A DNA stretch of 64,000 bases from Prochlorococcus sp. AG-347-J19 (lineage in GTDB: Bacteria > Cyanobacteriota > Cyanobacteriia > PCC-6307 > Cyanobiaceae). Positions 36,260 to 46,262 of this stretch are shown one piece after another (within the stretch, counting starts at the first letter, position 1; every line of letters starts with the position of its first letter). The stretch covers positions 93,784-157,783 of the forward strand of contig QCBV01000006.1 of assembly GCA_003279015.1 (NCBI GenBank). The letters run 5' to 3'. The notes beneath the pieces were generated by a model that was given only the letters and a program-made list of their open reading frames with translations, had not been told where the DNA came from and searched no databases. The position numbers and the translations under genes were made by a program.

Positions 36260-36899
36260 GATTACTTCTTATCAAAAAACCAGCTTGAGAGATTGAGTGA
36301 GGTAAAATTTTATGCTCAAGCATTTGTATCCTTTTGGAAAGCGATTCAATATTATCATCATCTCTAATTGACAATGCAGCTTGCATTATCAATGATCCAC
36401 TATCTACCTCCTCTTCTACAAAATGTACTGAACAACCAGTTATTTTTGAACCATTTAATATAGAGTCCTTTATCGCAGAACCCCCTTTATATGAGGGAAG
36501 TAATGAAGGATGAATATTAATTATCTTATTCTTAAATTTATTAATAAAAAATGGAGTAACAATTTTCATCCAGCCTGCCATAACAACAAGTTCAACATCG
36601 TAATGAATTAAAGTATTTACAATTTCTAATTCAAAAGCTTCTTTTTGCAGAAAGTCTTTTCCTCTTATAATTTTGTGAGGTATTTTTTTACTTTCAGCTC
36701 TTTTTATACAACCGGCTTCATCTTTGTTAGTAATTAAAACTTTTATATCTATATCTAATTCTCCTTTTTCTGAAAGATTAATTAATTCCTGAAAGTTTGT
36801 TCCTTTCCCAGAAGCAAGTACACCTATTTTTAATTTTGGTGAAAATCTTCTAAATTCAGATATCTCTGGCGAAATTATGTAATTAAATGATCTATCCAA
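36243..36899 (-). CDS. purN: Phosphoribosylglycinamide formyltransferase
   Basis: PurN transfers a formyl group from 10-formyl-THF to GAR in purine synthesis. The 218-residue protein has KIGVLASGKGTNFQEL, VVMAGWMKIVTPFFI, the catalytic INIHPSLLPSYKGG (Asn and His) and GCSVHFVEEEVDSGSLI. An N-terminal extension of about 24 residues precedes the fold. The most upstream start is TTG at 36899; no ATG precedes the fold. It has its own promoter region in the 182-bp spacer with pgi. Confidence 0.93.
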   Translation of the reverse strand: MDRSFNYIISPEISEFRRFSPKLKIGVLASGKGTNFQELINLSEKGELDIDIKVLITNKDEAGCIKRAESKKIPHKIIRGKDFLQKEAFELEIVNTLIHYDVELVVMAGWMKIVTPFFINKFKNKIINIHPSLLPSYKGGSAIKDSILNGSKITGCSVHFVEEEVDSGSLIMQAALSIRDDDNIESLSKRIQMLEHKILPHSISQAGFLIRSNLMENY

Positions 36900-37081
36900 A
36901 GTTTTTTATTTTATCTAATGATAAATTCATATGAAATAAAAAAAACCCTCAATTTTAATTGTTTATATTCAAAAACATATTTATTTGAAGATAATAATTT
37001 AAACAAATTTAAATGATTCAAATCTTTGTACTATTCGTATAGATATAATTGAATAATAAATAAAAGAAACAAATATATAAA

Positions 37082-38665
37082 ATGAATGGAGATTTAAAAT
37101 CTTGGGATAAATTTTGTAATTATCTTTGGTTTGATAAAAAATTAAATATTTGGCTAGACATAAGCAAGATTAATTTCACAAGTAAAGAGATAAAAAATTT
37201 AGAAGATAAATTTATAGATGTTTTTTCATCTATAAAAGAATTAGAAAATGGAGCAATCTCAAATATTGATGAAAATAGGCAAGTTGGACATTATTGGCTT
37301 AGAAATCCATCAATCTCACCATCTTCAAAAATAGGAGAGGAAATTAGAGCCGATATTAATGCAATCTCTAAATTTGGAAAACAAATTTTAAATGGAGATA
37401 TTACGAATAAGAATAATCAGCATTATACTGATGTTCTATGGATAGGAATTGGTGGAAGTGGGCTAGGACCATTACTTATTACAGAGTCACTGCAGAAATG
37501 TTCTAGAGGCTTAAATTTTTCTTACATCGATAATGTTGATCCTTTTTTAATTAGCGAAAAGTTAGAAGAGTTATCTGATAAATTATCAACAACATTATTT
37601 GTAGTAGTAAGCAAATCTGGTGGTACTCCTGAACCTAGAATTGCTATGGAAATTATAAAAAGTCACTGTGAAAACAATTCTCTTGAATGGAATTCTAATG
37701 CTATAGCTATAACTATGAAAGATAGTAAGTTATTTAAAAAAGCCACTTCTGAAAATTGGTTAAAAATATTTAATTTGCAAGATTGGGTTGGAGGAAGAAC
37801 TAGTATAACAAGCTCTGTTGGATTACTTCCATTAGCTCTTATTAATGAAAATATATCAGAATTTATTAGAGGTGCATCATTAATGGATGAAGCCACACGT
37901 ATAAGTAATTTTAAAAATAATCCAGCAGCACTATTATCATCCGCATGGTATTTAACTGGGGATGGTATTGGAAAGAGAGATATGGTCGTATTACCTTATA
38001 GAGATAGGTTACAGGTATTCAGTAAATATCTCCAGCAATTAGTAATGGAATCATTAGGAAAGAAATTTAATAGGAATGGTGAAGTAGTTAATCAAGGTAT
38101 TTCCGTTTTTGGTAATAAAGGATCGACAGATCAACATGCTTATGTTCAGCAACTGAGAGATGGTATTGATAATTTCTTTTGTATTTTTATTGAATTATTA
38201 GATTCTCCATCTACTAATATTTTTTATGCAAAAGAGAATCCTAAAGAATATCTTTCTGGTTTTTTGCAAGGAACTAGATCAGCACTCTCTAGTGAAAACA
38301 GACAAAGTATCACTATTACGTTAGAAAAGTTAAATTGTTTTTCACTAGGTGCCTTAATCGCTCTATTTGAGAGGGCTGTATCCTTCTACGCTGAATTGGT
38401 AAATATAAATGCATATGATCAACCTGGAGTTGAAGCTGGAAAGAAAGCAGCCGCAAATATTATTGAGTGTCAACAAAAAGTAAGTAATTTATTAGATGAA
38501 GGTGGAGAATATTCAATAAATGACATAACATCATTATGTGATAATTCAGTGAGTGAACCTATATTTTTCATACTCCGTGAAATGTGCTTCGGTAATGATA
38601 ATTATTTAGTTAAGGGCGATTGGTCAAATCCAGATTCATTAGTTATTCAAAAAATAAAATCTTAA
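37082..38665 (+). CDS. pgi: Glucose-6-phosphate isomerase
   Basis: Interconverts glucose-6-phosphate and fructose-6-phosphate. The 527-residue protein shows [29 protein letters not shown], the sugar-phosphate-binding [44 protein letters not shown] with catalytic His, and [15 protein letters not shown] with catalytic Lys near the end. This is the cyanobacterial-length form. It is convergent with leuS and their stops overlap by 4 bp. Confidence 0.97.
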   Translation: MNGDLKSWDKFCNYLWFDKKLNIWLDISKINFTSKEIKNLEDKFIDVFSSIKELENGAISNIDENRQVGHYWLRNPSISPSSKIGEEIRADINAISKFGKQILNGDITNKNNQHYTDVLWIGIGGSGLGPLLITESLQKCSRGLNFSYIDNVDPFLISEKLEELSDKLSTTLFVVVSKSGGTPEPRIAMEIIKSHCENNSLEWNSNAIAITMKDSKLFKKATSENWLKIFNLQDWVGGRTSITSSVGLLPLALINENISEFIRGASLMDEATRISNFKNNPAALLSSAWYLTGDGIGKRDMVVLPYRDRLQVFSKYLQQLVMESLGKKFNRNGEVVNQGISVFGNKGSTDQHAYVQQLRDGIDNFFCIFIELLDSPSTNIFYAKENPKEYLSGFLQGTRSALSSENRQSITITLEKLNCFSLGALIALFERAVSFYAELVNINAYDQPGVEAGKKAAANIIECQQKVSNLLDEGGEYSINDITSLCDNSVSEPIFFILREMCFGNDNYLVKGDWSNPDSLVIQKIKS

Positions 38666-41232
38666 ACAACAATATTCATAATTTTTCCTTTAACAATAAT
38701 TATTTTTATTATTTCCTTACCTTGAGTCCATTTTAATATGTTAGGTCTTTTAAGAGTAAATTCTTTAATTTGATCATCACTCATATCGTTATTAATATTC
38801 ACTTTGTCTCTAACTTTTCCATTCACTTGTATTACCAGTTCATATGAATCTTCCTTTAGTGCTTCGGCATTAAATGAAGGCCAGTGTTCTAAATGCACAG
38901 ATTTTTTAAATCCTATAAGATGCCATACTTCTTCCGCAATATGAGGTGCAAATGGAGCCAACAAAATACAAAATGTTTTTAAAGCATCAATTTTTAAATT
39001 ATTGTTTACTTCATTAATGGAATTTGATAATGAATTATAAAACTTCATTAGTTCTGAAATCGCAGTATTAAATTGGTTATTTAATATGTCATTTGAAATT
39101 TCTTTTATAGCGATATTCATTGACTTTATTAAACTTTTTTCTTTATCTGGATAGGAATTAGATTTACTATTAATATCTTTTGCACAATTTATATAAAGCT
39201 TCCAAATCCTGCTTAAAAATCTAAATTGACCTTCAACATCTGTATCTCCCCATTCCAAATCTTTTTCTGGTGGTGCTTTAAATAATATAAACATTCTTGC
39301 TGTATCTGCTCCATATTTTTTAATTACTGATTCAGGGTCTATTCCATTGTATTTAGACTTAGACATCTTCTCGAAAAGAACTTCGAGTTTAGAATTGTCA
39401 ATTGGATCTGTAGGATTTGATAAGTCAGTAATATCGGAAGGTAAAACATATTTACCAGTTTTATTATTTTTATAGGCTGCGGCCTGAACCATTCCTTGCG
39501 TTAATAGTTTTTTGAAAGGTTCATCAATATCAAATAGTTCATTATCCCGCAATGCTTTAGTGAAAAATCTTGCATATAACAAATGCAATATTGCATGCTC
39601 TACTCCTCCAACATATTGATCTACAGGCAACCACTTATTAATTTCATTCTTTTCAAATGGCTTAGTTGAACATTTTGAAGATGGGTATCTTAAAAAATAC
39701 CAAGATGAACACATGAAAGTGTCCATAGTATCAGTTTCTTTTCTTGCCGCTATTCCACATTTTGGACATGTTGTATTTATCCAATTATTATTATTACCTA
39801 AAGCATTAATCTTGTTAGCGGAGATTTCTATATCTTTTGGTAATGAAACAGGCAAATCCGATTGGTTTAAAGGAACAGCTCCACATTTTTTACAATTAAC
39901 GATGGGTATAGGACATCCCCAATATCTTTGTCTAGATATTAACCAATCTCTTAAACGATATTGAATCCTATTTTTGGCCCATCCATTATTTACTCCTTCC
40001 TCTGAAATTTTTAATTTAGCAATAGTATTTGCTATTCCATTGTATTTTTTTGAATTAACAAGAAATCCATTTTCCACGTAAGCTTCATCAAGCTCTTGAG
40101 TTTGTTCACTTTGATCCTTTATTATTACCTGTCTAATATCAATATTATTTTTCTTAGCAAATTCAAAATCTCTTTGATCATGAGCAGGCACGCCCATAAC
40201 AGCGCCTGTACCGTATTCATCGAGGACATAACTTGCAACCCAAATAGGAATAGGTTCAGAATTAACTGGATTTATTGCTATTAAGCTAGTTTTAACTCCA
40301 ATTTTTTCAAGTTCATTATTTTTATTATTTTTCAAATATTGTTTAAGATTTTCTATATCTTGTATGGTTTCTTGATCAGAAATTTTTTTAATTAATGAAT
40401 GATTAACAGAAATTGCTAAATAAGTAGCTCCAAATAAAGTATCTGGCCTTGTTGTAAATACAGTTATTTTCTTTTCTGGATTGGTATTGATATTGAAATT
40501 AATATTTGTACCAATTGACTTTCCAATCCAATTATCTTGCATTATTTTTACTCTTTCTGGCCAGTTATCTAATTTTTCTAAATCCATCAATAACTCATCC
40601 GCATAATTAGTAATTCTTAAAAACCATTGCTTTAATAATTTTTTTTCCACTACTGCCCCAGATCTCCAAGATTTACCCTCTGAGTCAACTTGTTCATTCG
40701 CTAAGACTGTATTATCTATAGGATCCCAATTAACTTCTGATTCCTTTTGATATACAAGTCCTGCCTTGTATAACTCTAAAAATAGATATTGAGTCCAAAT
40801 ATAATAATTTTCATCACATGTTGCAAATTCCCTGTCCCAATCAACTGATAGTCCCAAAAGCTTTAATTGTGATTTCATATGAGAAATATTTTTTTTTGTC
40901 CAGACACTAGGACTAATTCCTCTTTCAATCGCTGCATTTTCAGCAGGCAAACCAAAAGCGTCCCAACCCATTGGATGTAAAACAGATTTGCCCTTAAACC
41001 TTTGGAATCGAGCTATTAAGTCTGTAATAACATAATTCCTAACGTGTCCCATATGAAGATTACCTGAAGGGTAGGGAAACATTGATAAGGCATAAAATTT
41101 ATCGCTATTCTCAGTTAATTCATCAGTTTTGTATAAATTGTTTTCTGTCCATATATACTGCCATTTTTTTTCTATTTCAGATGGATTATATAAATTGGTA
41201 TCAGTCTCATATTGTTTATCTGGAGAAATCAC
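38662..41232 (-). CDS. leuS: Leucyl-tRNA synthetase
   Basis: Charges tRNA-Leu. The 856-residue class Ia enzyme has the HIGH-type motif [16 protein letters not shown] (about 53-68), a CP1 editing domain with [16 protein letters not shown] and [16 protein letters not shown], a zinc-ribbon insert with CPKCG, and [11 protein letters not shown] as KMSKS motif. The C-terminal [15 protein letters not shown] completes it. The start is GTG at 41232. It is divergent from dapF with a 107-bp spacer. Confidence 0.98.
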   Translation of the reverse strand: MISPDKQYETDTNLYNPSEIEKKWQYIWTENNLYKTDELTENSDKFYALSMFPYPSGNLHMGHVRNYVITDLIARFQRFKGKSVLHPMGWDAFGLPAENAAIERGISPSVWTKKNISHMKSQLKLLGLSVDWDREFATCDENYYIWTQYLFLELYKAGLVYQKESEVNWDPIDNTVLANEQVDSEGKSWRSGAVVEKKLLKQWFLRITNYADELLMDLEKLDNWPERVKIMQDNWIGKSIGTNINFNINTNPEKKITVFTTRPDTLFGATYLAISVNHSLIKKISDQETIQDIENLKQYLKNNKNNELEKIGVKTSLIAINPVNSEPIPIWVASYVLDEYGTGAVMGVPAHDQRDFEFAKKNNIDIRQVIIKDQSEQTQELDEAYVENGFLVNSKKYNGIANTIAKLKISEEGVNNGWAKNRIQYRLRDWLISRQRYWGCPIPIVNCKKCGAVPLNQSDLPVSLPKDIEISANKINALGNNNNWINTTCPKCGIAARKETDTMDTFMCSSWYFLRYPSSKCSTKPFEKNEINKWLPVDQYVGGVEHAILHLLYARFFTKALRDNELFDIDEPFKKLLTQGMVQAAAYKNNKTGKYVLPSDITDLSNPTDPIDNSKLEVLFEKMSKSKYNGIDPESVIKKYGADTARMFILFKAPPEKDLEWGDTDVEGQFRFLSRIWKLYINCAKDINSKSNSYPDKEKSLIKSMNIAIKEISNDILNNQFNTAISELMKFYNSLSNSINEVNNNLKIDALKTFCILLAPFAPHIAEEVWHLIGFKKSVHLEHWPSFNAEALKEDSYELVIQVNGKVRDKVNINNDMSDDQIKEFTLKRPNILKWTQGKEIIKIIIVKGKIMNIVV

Positions 41233-41339
41233 TTAATTTTTATTTGTTAAATTATTATTTTAATATCCATTGTATAAAATAGAAATAGATTGTTAAAAGG
41301 AATAATTTATAATTAAAATTTAAAATATATTAACTACAA

Positions 41340-42200
41340 ATGAAAAATATAACTTTTGAAAAATATCAAGGTAACGGAAATGATTTCGTAATAATAGATT
41401 CTAGAGGAAATGAAATATATACAAATTACAAGACAAATAAAATAATTGATATAAAAAAAATTTGCAACAGGCAATTTGGTATTGGAGCAGATGGTGTGAT
41501 TTTTATAGAAGAGCCTAATGAAGATAATTATGCAAAAATGATTATTTTTAATTCTGATGGTTCTGAAGCACAAATGTGTGGAAACGGAATTAGGTGTTTA
41601 GTTGAGTATCTCCACGTAAATGATTCAATTGATCATAAAAATATAGAATATAAAATTGAGACTAAAGCAGGTATAAAAATTGCAAAATATATAAATGATG
41701 AAATTACAGTAAAAATGGGGGTTCCAATTTTAGAATGTCAAAATATACCAACAACAATTGAAAAAAAAATAAATTCAATTCCTTCACACGAATTTATTGA
41801 GAAAGATTTTAATAATATGGGTTATGCCGTAGGAATGGGAAATCCTCATTTAATATTCTTTGTAAAAGACATAGAGTCAATTGTTCTTTCCAGACTTGGT
41901 CCTATATTTGAAAAAAATGAATTATTTCCTGAAAAAACTAATGTGCATTTTTGTCAAATTTTAAATAGAGATAATATTAAAGTAAAAGTATGGGAAAGGG
42001 GTGCAGGTCCAACCTTAGCTTGTGGAACAGGTGCCTGTGCTATCCATGTAGCAGCTTATAAATTAGGCCTTTGTAATTCACAAACCATAGTAACTTTACC
42101 AGGAGGTAATCTTAAAATTGATTGGTCAAAAGACGATAGTGAAGTCATGATGACCGGTAATGCTAAAAAGGTTTTCTCAGGATCAATGTTAGTAAATTAA
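41340..42200 (+). CDS. dapF: Diaminopimelate epimerase
   Basis: DapF racemises LL- to meso-diaminopimelate for peptidoglycan and lysine. The 286-residue protein has both catalytic cysteines in MCGNGIRCLVEYL (about 79-91) and TLACGTGACAIHVAA (about 224-238), and begins with FEKYQGNGNDFVIID. It is the first gene of a tight cluster: its TAA overlaps the next ATG (TAATG). It supplies the DAP later cross-linked in the wall, in line with PBP4 at the end of the cluster. Confidence 0.97.
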   Translation: MKNITFEKYQGNGNDFVIIDSRGNEIYTNYKTNKIIDIKKICNRQFGIGADGVIFIEEPNEDNYAKMIIFNSDGSEAQMCGNGIRCLVEYLHVNDSIDHKNIEYKIETKAGIKIAKYINDEITVKMGVPILECQNIPTTIEKKINSIPSHEFIEKDFNNMGYAVGMGNPHLIFFVKDIESIVLSRLGPIFEKNELFPEKTNVHFCQILNRDNIKVKVWERGAGPTLACGTGACAIHVAAYKLGLCNSQTIVTLPGGNLKIDWSKDDSEVMMTGNAKKVFSGSMLVN

Positions 42201-43372
42201 TGGAAAATAATTTTATCTATTTAGATAATGCATCCACAACTCCATTATCTGAGAATGTTTTAAATATAATTAATTCAACATACAGGAATTATTGGCATAA
42301 CCCTTCATCTACATATGAGCTAGGGATAAAATGCTCTACATATCTTGAAAAAATTAGATCTAAAATTGCTTATATATTTGAAGCAGATCCAGAGGATATA
42401 ATTTTCACATCTGGTTCTTCTGAATCGACAAATATTGTATTTAATAATATTTATGAGAACTTTAAAAATGGTAGGGTTGTTATTTCAAATGTTGAACACC
42501 AAGCAACAACTATTTGTGCTAATAAACTAAGAAAACAAAATTGGGATATTTACGAATGGACTGTAAATAATGATGGAATTTTAAATATTTCTAATATCGA
42601 AAATATTTTAAATAATGATACTAAGCTTGTATCAATTATTTGGGGACAAAGTGAAATTGGGACAATACAACCTGTCCAATTTATTGGTTCCAAATGTGAA
42701 GAATTAAATATAATGTTTCATTTAGATGGAACTCAAGTATTAAGTAATGGAATATTCAGTTGGAAAGATCTTAAATGTGATTTTTTAAGTTTATCTGCTC
42801 ATAAATTTGGAGGTCCCAAAGGGATCGGCATTCTTTTAACAAAAGAAAAGTCTAGACAAATTTTAATAAATAAAGACATATCACTTACTCAGGAATTTTC
42901 AATTAGACAAGGTACACAAGCTTTGCCATTAATCGCCGGAATGTATGAATCATTAAAGAATATTAAAGGAAAAATAAAATTATATGATTACTTAACTGAA
43001 TTTCCTTCTAATAACATTAATAAACTTAAAAATTATTTTTTTCAACAAATTAAGGATAATAATCATATAAAGATTACGGGTAGTATTAACCATAGACTTC
43101 CCAATCATATTTCGTTTCTACTATTAAATAAACTATTTGAGCCTATAAGGGCCTATAAGATTGTTAATTTCATGTCAGAAAATAAAATAGCCATTAGTAG
43201 TGGAAGTGCTTGTTCAAGCTCTTCTGGGAAACCTAGCTCAACACTTAAAAATATTGGTTTAAGAGATGATGAACTATATTCAAATATTCGTGTTACTTTA
43301 GGTTCAATAAACAATAAGTCAGAAATAGATAAATTTTTAGAACTTATTCAAATATGTATTGACAAATTTTAA
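42200..43372 (+). CDS. Cysteine desulfurase-like class V aminotransferase (NifS/IscS type)
   Basis: A 390-residue PLP enzyme that most resembles group I cysteine desulfurases, sulfur donors for Fe-S clusters and thiouridine. It begins IYLDNASTTPLS; EHQATT carries the conserved His; MFHLDGTQVLSNG the PLP Asp; LSLSAHKFGGPKGIGIL the Schiff-base Lys; and SGSACSSSSGKPSS the catalytic Cys loop (about residues 335-345). Start and stop both overlap neighbours in TAATG form, implying translational coupling with dapF and the DUF1995 gene. Confidence 0.92.
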   Translation: MENNFIYLDNASTTPLSENVLNIINSTYRNYWHNPSSTYELGIKCSTYLEKIRSKIAYIFEADPEDIIFTSGSSESTNIVFNNIYENFKNGRVVISNVEHQATTICANKLRKQNWDIYEWTVNNDGILNISNIENILNNDTKLVSIIWGQSEIGTIQPVQFIGSKCEELNIMFHLDGTQVLSNGIFSWKDLKCDFLSLSAHKFGGPKGIGILLTKEKSRQILINKDISLTQEFSIRQGTQALPLIAGMYESLKNIKGKIKLYDYLTEFPSNNINKLKNYFFQQIKDNNHIKITGSINHRLPNHISFLLLNKLFEPIRAYKIVNFMSENKIAISSGSACSSSSGKPSSTLKNIGLRDDELYSNIRVTLGSINNKSEIDKFLELIQICIDKF

Positions 43373-43998
43373 TGGAAACCAATTACAGACTACCTAAAGA
43401 TTTAAATGAATCTCTTAAGAATATGGAGGATGCAATAATTTTAAGTTTATTAGATTCAAATAAAAGATTTACTGTAGAATTTAATTTTGAAGGATTGAAA
43501 TTTAACAGAATTGGAATAACTATCTACAAGATATTGTCTAAAAATAAAAATATATTCATAACATTTGCTGATCAAGGTGCCGTGGCTTTGGCTCAAAGAG
43601 ACTATCCAGATATCAAAGATAAAATCTTTACTTTTAAATCATTTAATGAATCAAATAATATAAATAATATTGATAGTGCAATGATATCGATACTTCCTCA
43701 GCCATATGATTTCGATTCATTTGAACCAATGTCTGATAATTATCAAGGTACGCATTATTCATTAAATCCAAAATTTGAAGATGCAAATATTGGTATAGGA
43801 AGTGTTATTAGAGAGAGACGTAAAAACTTTGTCAAAACATGGAAAAATATTTATTTTCTGCAGCCTTTAAATAAAGCTGCTCTTATGCATATTTATCCAA
43901 ATAACTGGTTGCTTTTCAAAGAGGAAAATAAAAGATATTTTTTTAAAAAAGAATTTGAAATTAAACCCGACAATGAATCTATTTTTGTAAATTTATAG
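43372..43998 (+). CDS. DUF1995 family protein
   Basis: A 208-residue soluble protein of the cyanobacterial/plastid DUF1995 family. Plant relatives include the LPA3 type implicated in PSII assembly. Features are LPKDLNESLKNMEDAIILSLLD at the start, an IFITFADQGAVALAQRDYPDI core and ISILPQPYDFDSFEPM, and a YFLQPLNKAALMHIYP-NNW segment late. No catalytic motif is evident. Its ATG overlaps the desulfurase stop, and PBP4 starts 1 bp after its TAG. Confidence 0.85.
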   Translation: METNYRLPKDLNESLKNMEDAIILSLLDSNKRFTVEFNFEGLKFNRIGITIYKILSKNKNIFITFADQGAVALAQRDYPDIKDKIFTFKSFNESNNINNIDSAMISILPQPYDFDSFEPMSDNYQGTHYSLNPKFEDANIGIGSVIRERRKNFVKTWKNIYFLQPLNKAALMHIYPNNWLLFKEENKRYFFKKEFEIKPDNESIFVNL

Positions 43999-43999
43999 A

Positions 44000-45223
44000 T
44001 TGAATGTGATAAAAAAAATTTATTTATTTTTCTTAATTGTTCTTGTATTAGTAACATTTCCTTTCTTAATAAGATATTTACTAGCAAATCAGAAAATAAC
44101 TATTTTAAATAGTATTTATTTTAATTTCCCGGGAATAATTACCAAAAACAAAATATGTCCTACTTATGATGCTTTATTGAATCAAACGCTTGATGATTCT
44201 TTTAGTGTGTCAATTATTAATAATAAAGGGGAAATAATAAGTTCCTACAATGAGGATGTTCCAAGGTTGCCAGCATCTAATCAAAAATTATTCTCCTCAG
44301 CTTATGTTTTAAGTAAATATAAATTAAATAATAATTTAAAAACTTCCTTATTTAAAAATAAAAACGATTACTATTTACTCGGTCAAGGTGATCCAGATCT
44401 TAATTATGATAATATAATCCAACTAATTTCAAATGTTAAAGAAAATAAAATTGTTAACTTTAATATTGTGGAAATTGATTCAAAATTATATTGGCCTAAT
44501 GGTTGGACAAATACAGATAAACTTTACGAATATGGATCTCCAATTACATCTCTTGCAATAGAAAGTAATCACAATAAATATGATGATATTTATGCATTAA
44601 AAAATTTTATTAAAAATTATTTAAAAAATAAATTTCCAAATTCAAAAATATATATAGATTTTTTTGATTCAGAAAAAACTTTTTATTTAAAAAATATTAA
44701 AGAGATAAATAAAATATATTCAACTCCAATTCTTTCATTATTAACTCTAACAAATTCTGAAAGCCATAATTTTACAGCTGAATCTCTCTTTAAAAATGCC
44801 TCAAATACATGGAACGATAATGACTATATTAAATTGAAAAGATGGCTTGAAAATAAAGGCCTCCCAGCAACTAATGCATACTTTGCAGATGCTAGTGGAT
44901 TGTCTCGAAAAAATAAAATTACAACAAGGTTAGTTGTATTGTTTTTAGATAAAATGAGATATTTTAATAATTTTAAAGCTTATCAATCTACACTTTCAAT
45001 TACGGGAGTAAGAGGAACATTAGCTAAAAGATTTGTAAATAGTGAATTGTCTGGAAAGTTTTTTGGCAAAACCGGGACTCTTTCAAATGTCTTTGCATTA
45101 TCTGGTTTTTTATATAAAAATGAAAAGCCAATAATTATAAGCATTATCCAAAATTCTAATAATATTGATAAAGAAAAAGCTTTTAAATTATTACGTGATC
45201 TTTATTACTTGAAATCTTGTTAA
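44000..45223 (+). CDS. dacB: D-alanyl-D-alanine carboxypeptidase, PBP4/S13 family
   Basis: A 407-residue penicillin-binding protein of peptidase family S13 that trims or cleaves peptidoglycan cross-links. An N-terminal hydrophobic anchor (about 5-28) exports it. The catalytic SxxK is in PASNQKLFSSA, the SxN motif in SESHNFTAESLF, and KTG in FFGKTGTLSNVFALSG. It is shorter than E. coli PBP4 (477), with a reduced domain between SxxK and SxN. The start is TTG 44000 or GTG 44006; both lie just behind the DUF1995 stop. Confidence 0.9.
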   Translation: MNVIKKIYLFFLIVLVLVTFPFLIRYLLANQKITILNSIYFNFPGIITKNKICPTYDALLNQTLDDSFSVSIINNKGEIISSYNEDVPRLPASNQKLFSSAYVLSKYKLNNNLKTSLFKNKNDYYLLGQGDPDLNYDNIIQLISNVKENKIVNFNIVEIDSKLYWPNGWTNTDKLYEYGSPITSLAIESNHNKYDDIYALKNFIKNYLKNKFPNSKIYIDFFDSEKTFYLKNIKEINKIYSTPILSLLTLTNSESHNFTAESLFKNASNTWNDNDYIKLKRWLENKGLPATNAYFADASGLSRKNKITTRLVVLFLDKMRYFNNFKAYQSTLSITGVRGTLAKRFVNSELSGKFFGKTGTLSNVFALSGFLYKNEKPIIISIIQNSNNIDKEKAFKLLRDLYYLKSC

Positions 45224-45231
45224 TAAAAATA

Positions 45232-45705
45232 TTATTTAAAATATTCTTTCAAATCCCTCTCAACAGACGGGGGTACCATGTGATTAATTTCACCACCAAA
45301 TTTTGCAACTTCTTTTACTAAAGAACTACTAAGAAAACTATAATTTGTATTTGTCGATAAAAATATAGTTTCAATATCATTATTAAGAGATTTATTTGTA
45401 TGAGCAATCTGAAGTTCATACTCAAAATCACTCATTGCTCTTAAGCCTCTAAGAATAAGATTAGCTTTTAGATCATTTGCACAATCAACAGTTAGACCAG
45501 AATAAGAAATAACTTCAATATTAGGTAAATGAGAAAGAGAATTTTTTATTTGTATTATTCTTCTTTCAAGATTAAATGTTGGTGTTTTAGAAGTATTTTC
45601 TAAAACAGCAACTACTAGATTGCCAAATATTTTTTCAGCCCTTTCTATTAAATCAAGATGCCCGTTTGTTAAAGGATCAAATGTACCTGGATAAAGAATT
45701 TTCAT
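45232..45705 (-). CDS. coaD: Phosphopantetheine adenylyltransferase
   Basis: CoaD makes dephospho-CoA from 4'-phosphopantetheine and ATP. The 157-residue protein begins [20 protein letters not shown] with the T/HxGH nucleotidyl-transferase motif. It also has [20 protein letters not shown] and the late [17 protein letters not shown] signature. Length is the family standard. It lies 8 bp from the convergent PBP4 stop and 59 bp from the divergent flavin-reductase gene. Confidence 0.97.
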   Translation of the reverse strand: MKILYPGTFDPLTNGHLDLIERAEKIFGNLVVAVLENTSKTPTFNLERRIIQIKNSLSHLPNIEVISYSGLTVDCANDLKANLILRGLRAMSDFEYELQIAHTNKSLNNDIETIFLSTNTNYSFLSSSLVKEVAKFGGEINHMVPPSVERDLKEYFK

Positions 45706-45764
45706 GAATTTATTATGATCGAATAAGAAATTTAGTTAAAATAAGAATATTAGATAAATCAATT

Positions 45765-46253
45765 ATGACATTAAATCTAGAAGCAAAAAAAATCTTATTA
45801 AGAAAAATACCTCACGGATTATTTATTTGTGGCGTTAGAGACGAGAATAAAAATGAAGTGAATGGATTTACTGCAAGTTGGGTGACTCAAGGTTCCTTCA
45901 GCCCACCATTAGTTGTAATGGCTGTTAGAGCAGAGGGTTCTAGTCATGAAATAATAAAGTCCACAAATAAGTTCTCATTAAATGTGCTCAAAAGTGATCA
46001 AAAGGATCTAGCGGCTGTTTTCTTTAAACCTCAAAAAGCATTAGGAGGTAGATTTGAATCTGTTGAATTTAATTTAGGTGAACTTGGATTGCCTATTTTG
46101 GTAGATAGTGTTGGTGGAGTTGAATGTAATGTTGTTGGTAGTGTTATGCATGGAGACCATACCGTTTTTGTAGGAGAGGTTCAATCTGCTTATCTTAATA
46201 ATGATGTTGACTCACTAAATTTATCTTCAACCGGTTGGAATTATGGAGGTTGA
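45765..46253 (+). CDS. Flavin reductase-like (DIM6/NTAB) FMN-binding protein
   Basis: A 162-residue split-barrel flavoprotein. It shows KIPHGLFICGVRDENKNEVNGFTASWVTQGSFSPPLVVMAV, the usual flavin-binding N-terminal block, and later VGSVMHGDHTVFVGEV. In cyanobacteria this domain is also the C-terminal part of flavodiiron proteins; here it stands alone. It could reduce free flavin or act on another substrate. It is followed 9 bp later by uvrC on the same strand. Confidence 0.88.
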   Translation: MTLNLEAKKILLRKIPHGLFICGVRDENKNEVNGFTASWVTQGSFSPPLVVMAVRAEGSSHEIIKSTNKFSLNVLKSDQKDLAAVFFKPQKALGGRFESVEFNLGELGLPILVDSVGGVECNVVGSVMHGDHTVFVGEVQSAYLNNDVDSLNLSSTGWNYGG

Positions 46254-46262
46254 TCACTATAA

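Noticed and set aside
36918..37016. 32-codon ORF in the purN/pgi spacer
   Set aside because: AT-rich composition makes such an ORF expected by chance; no membrane or motif pattern.
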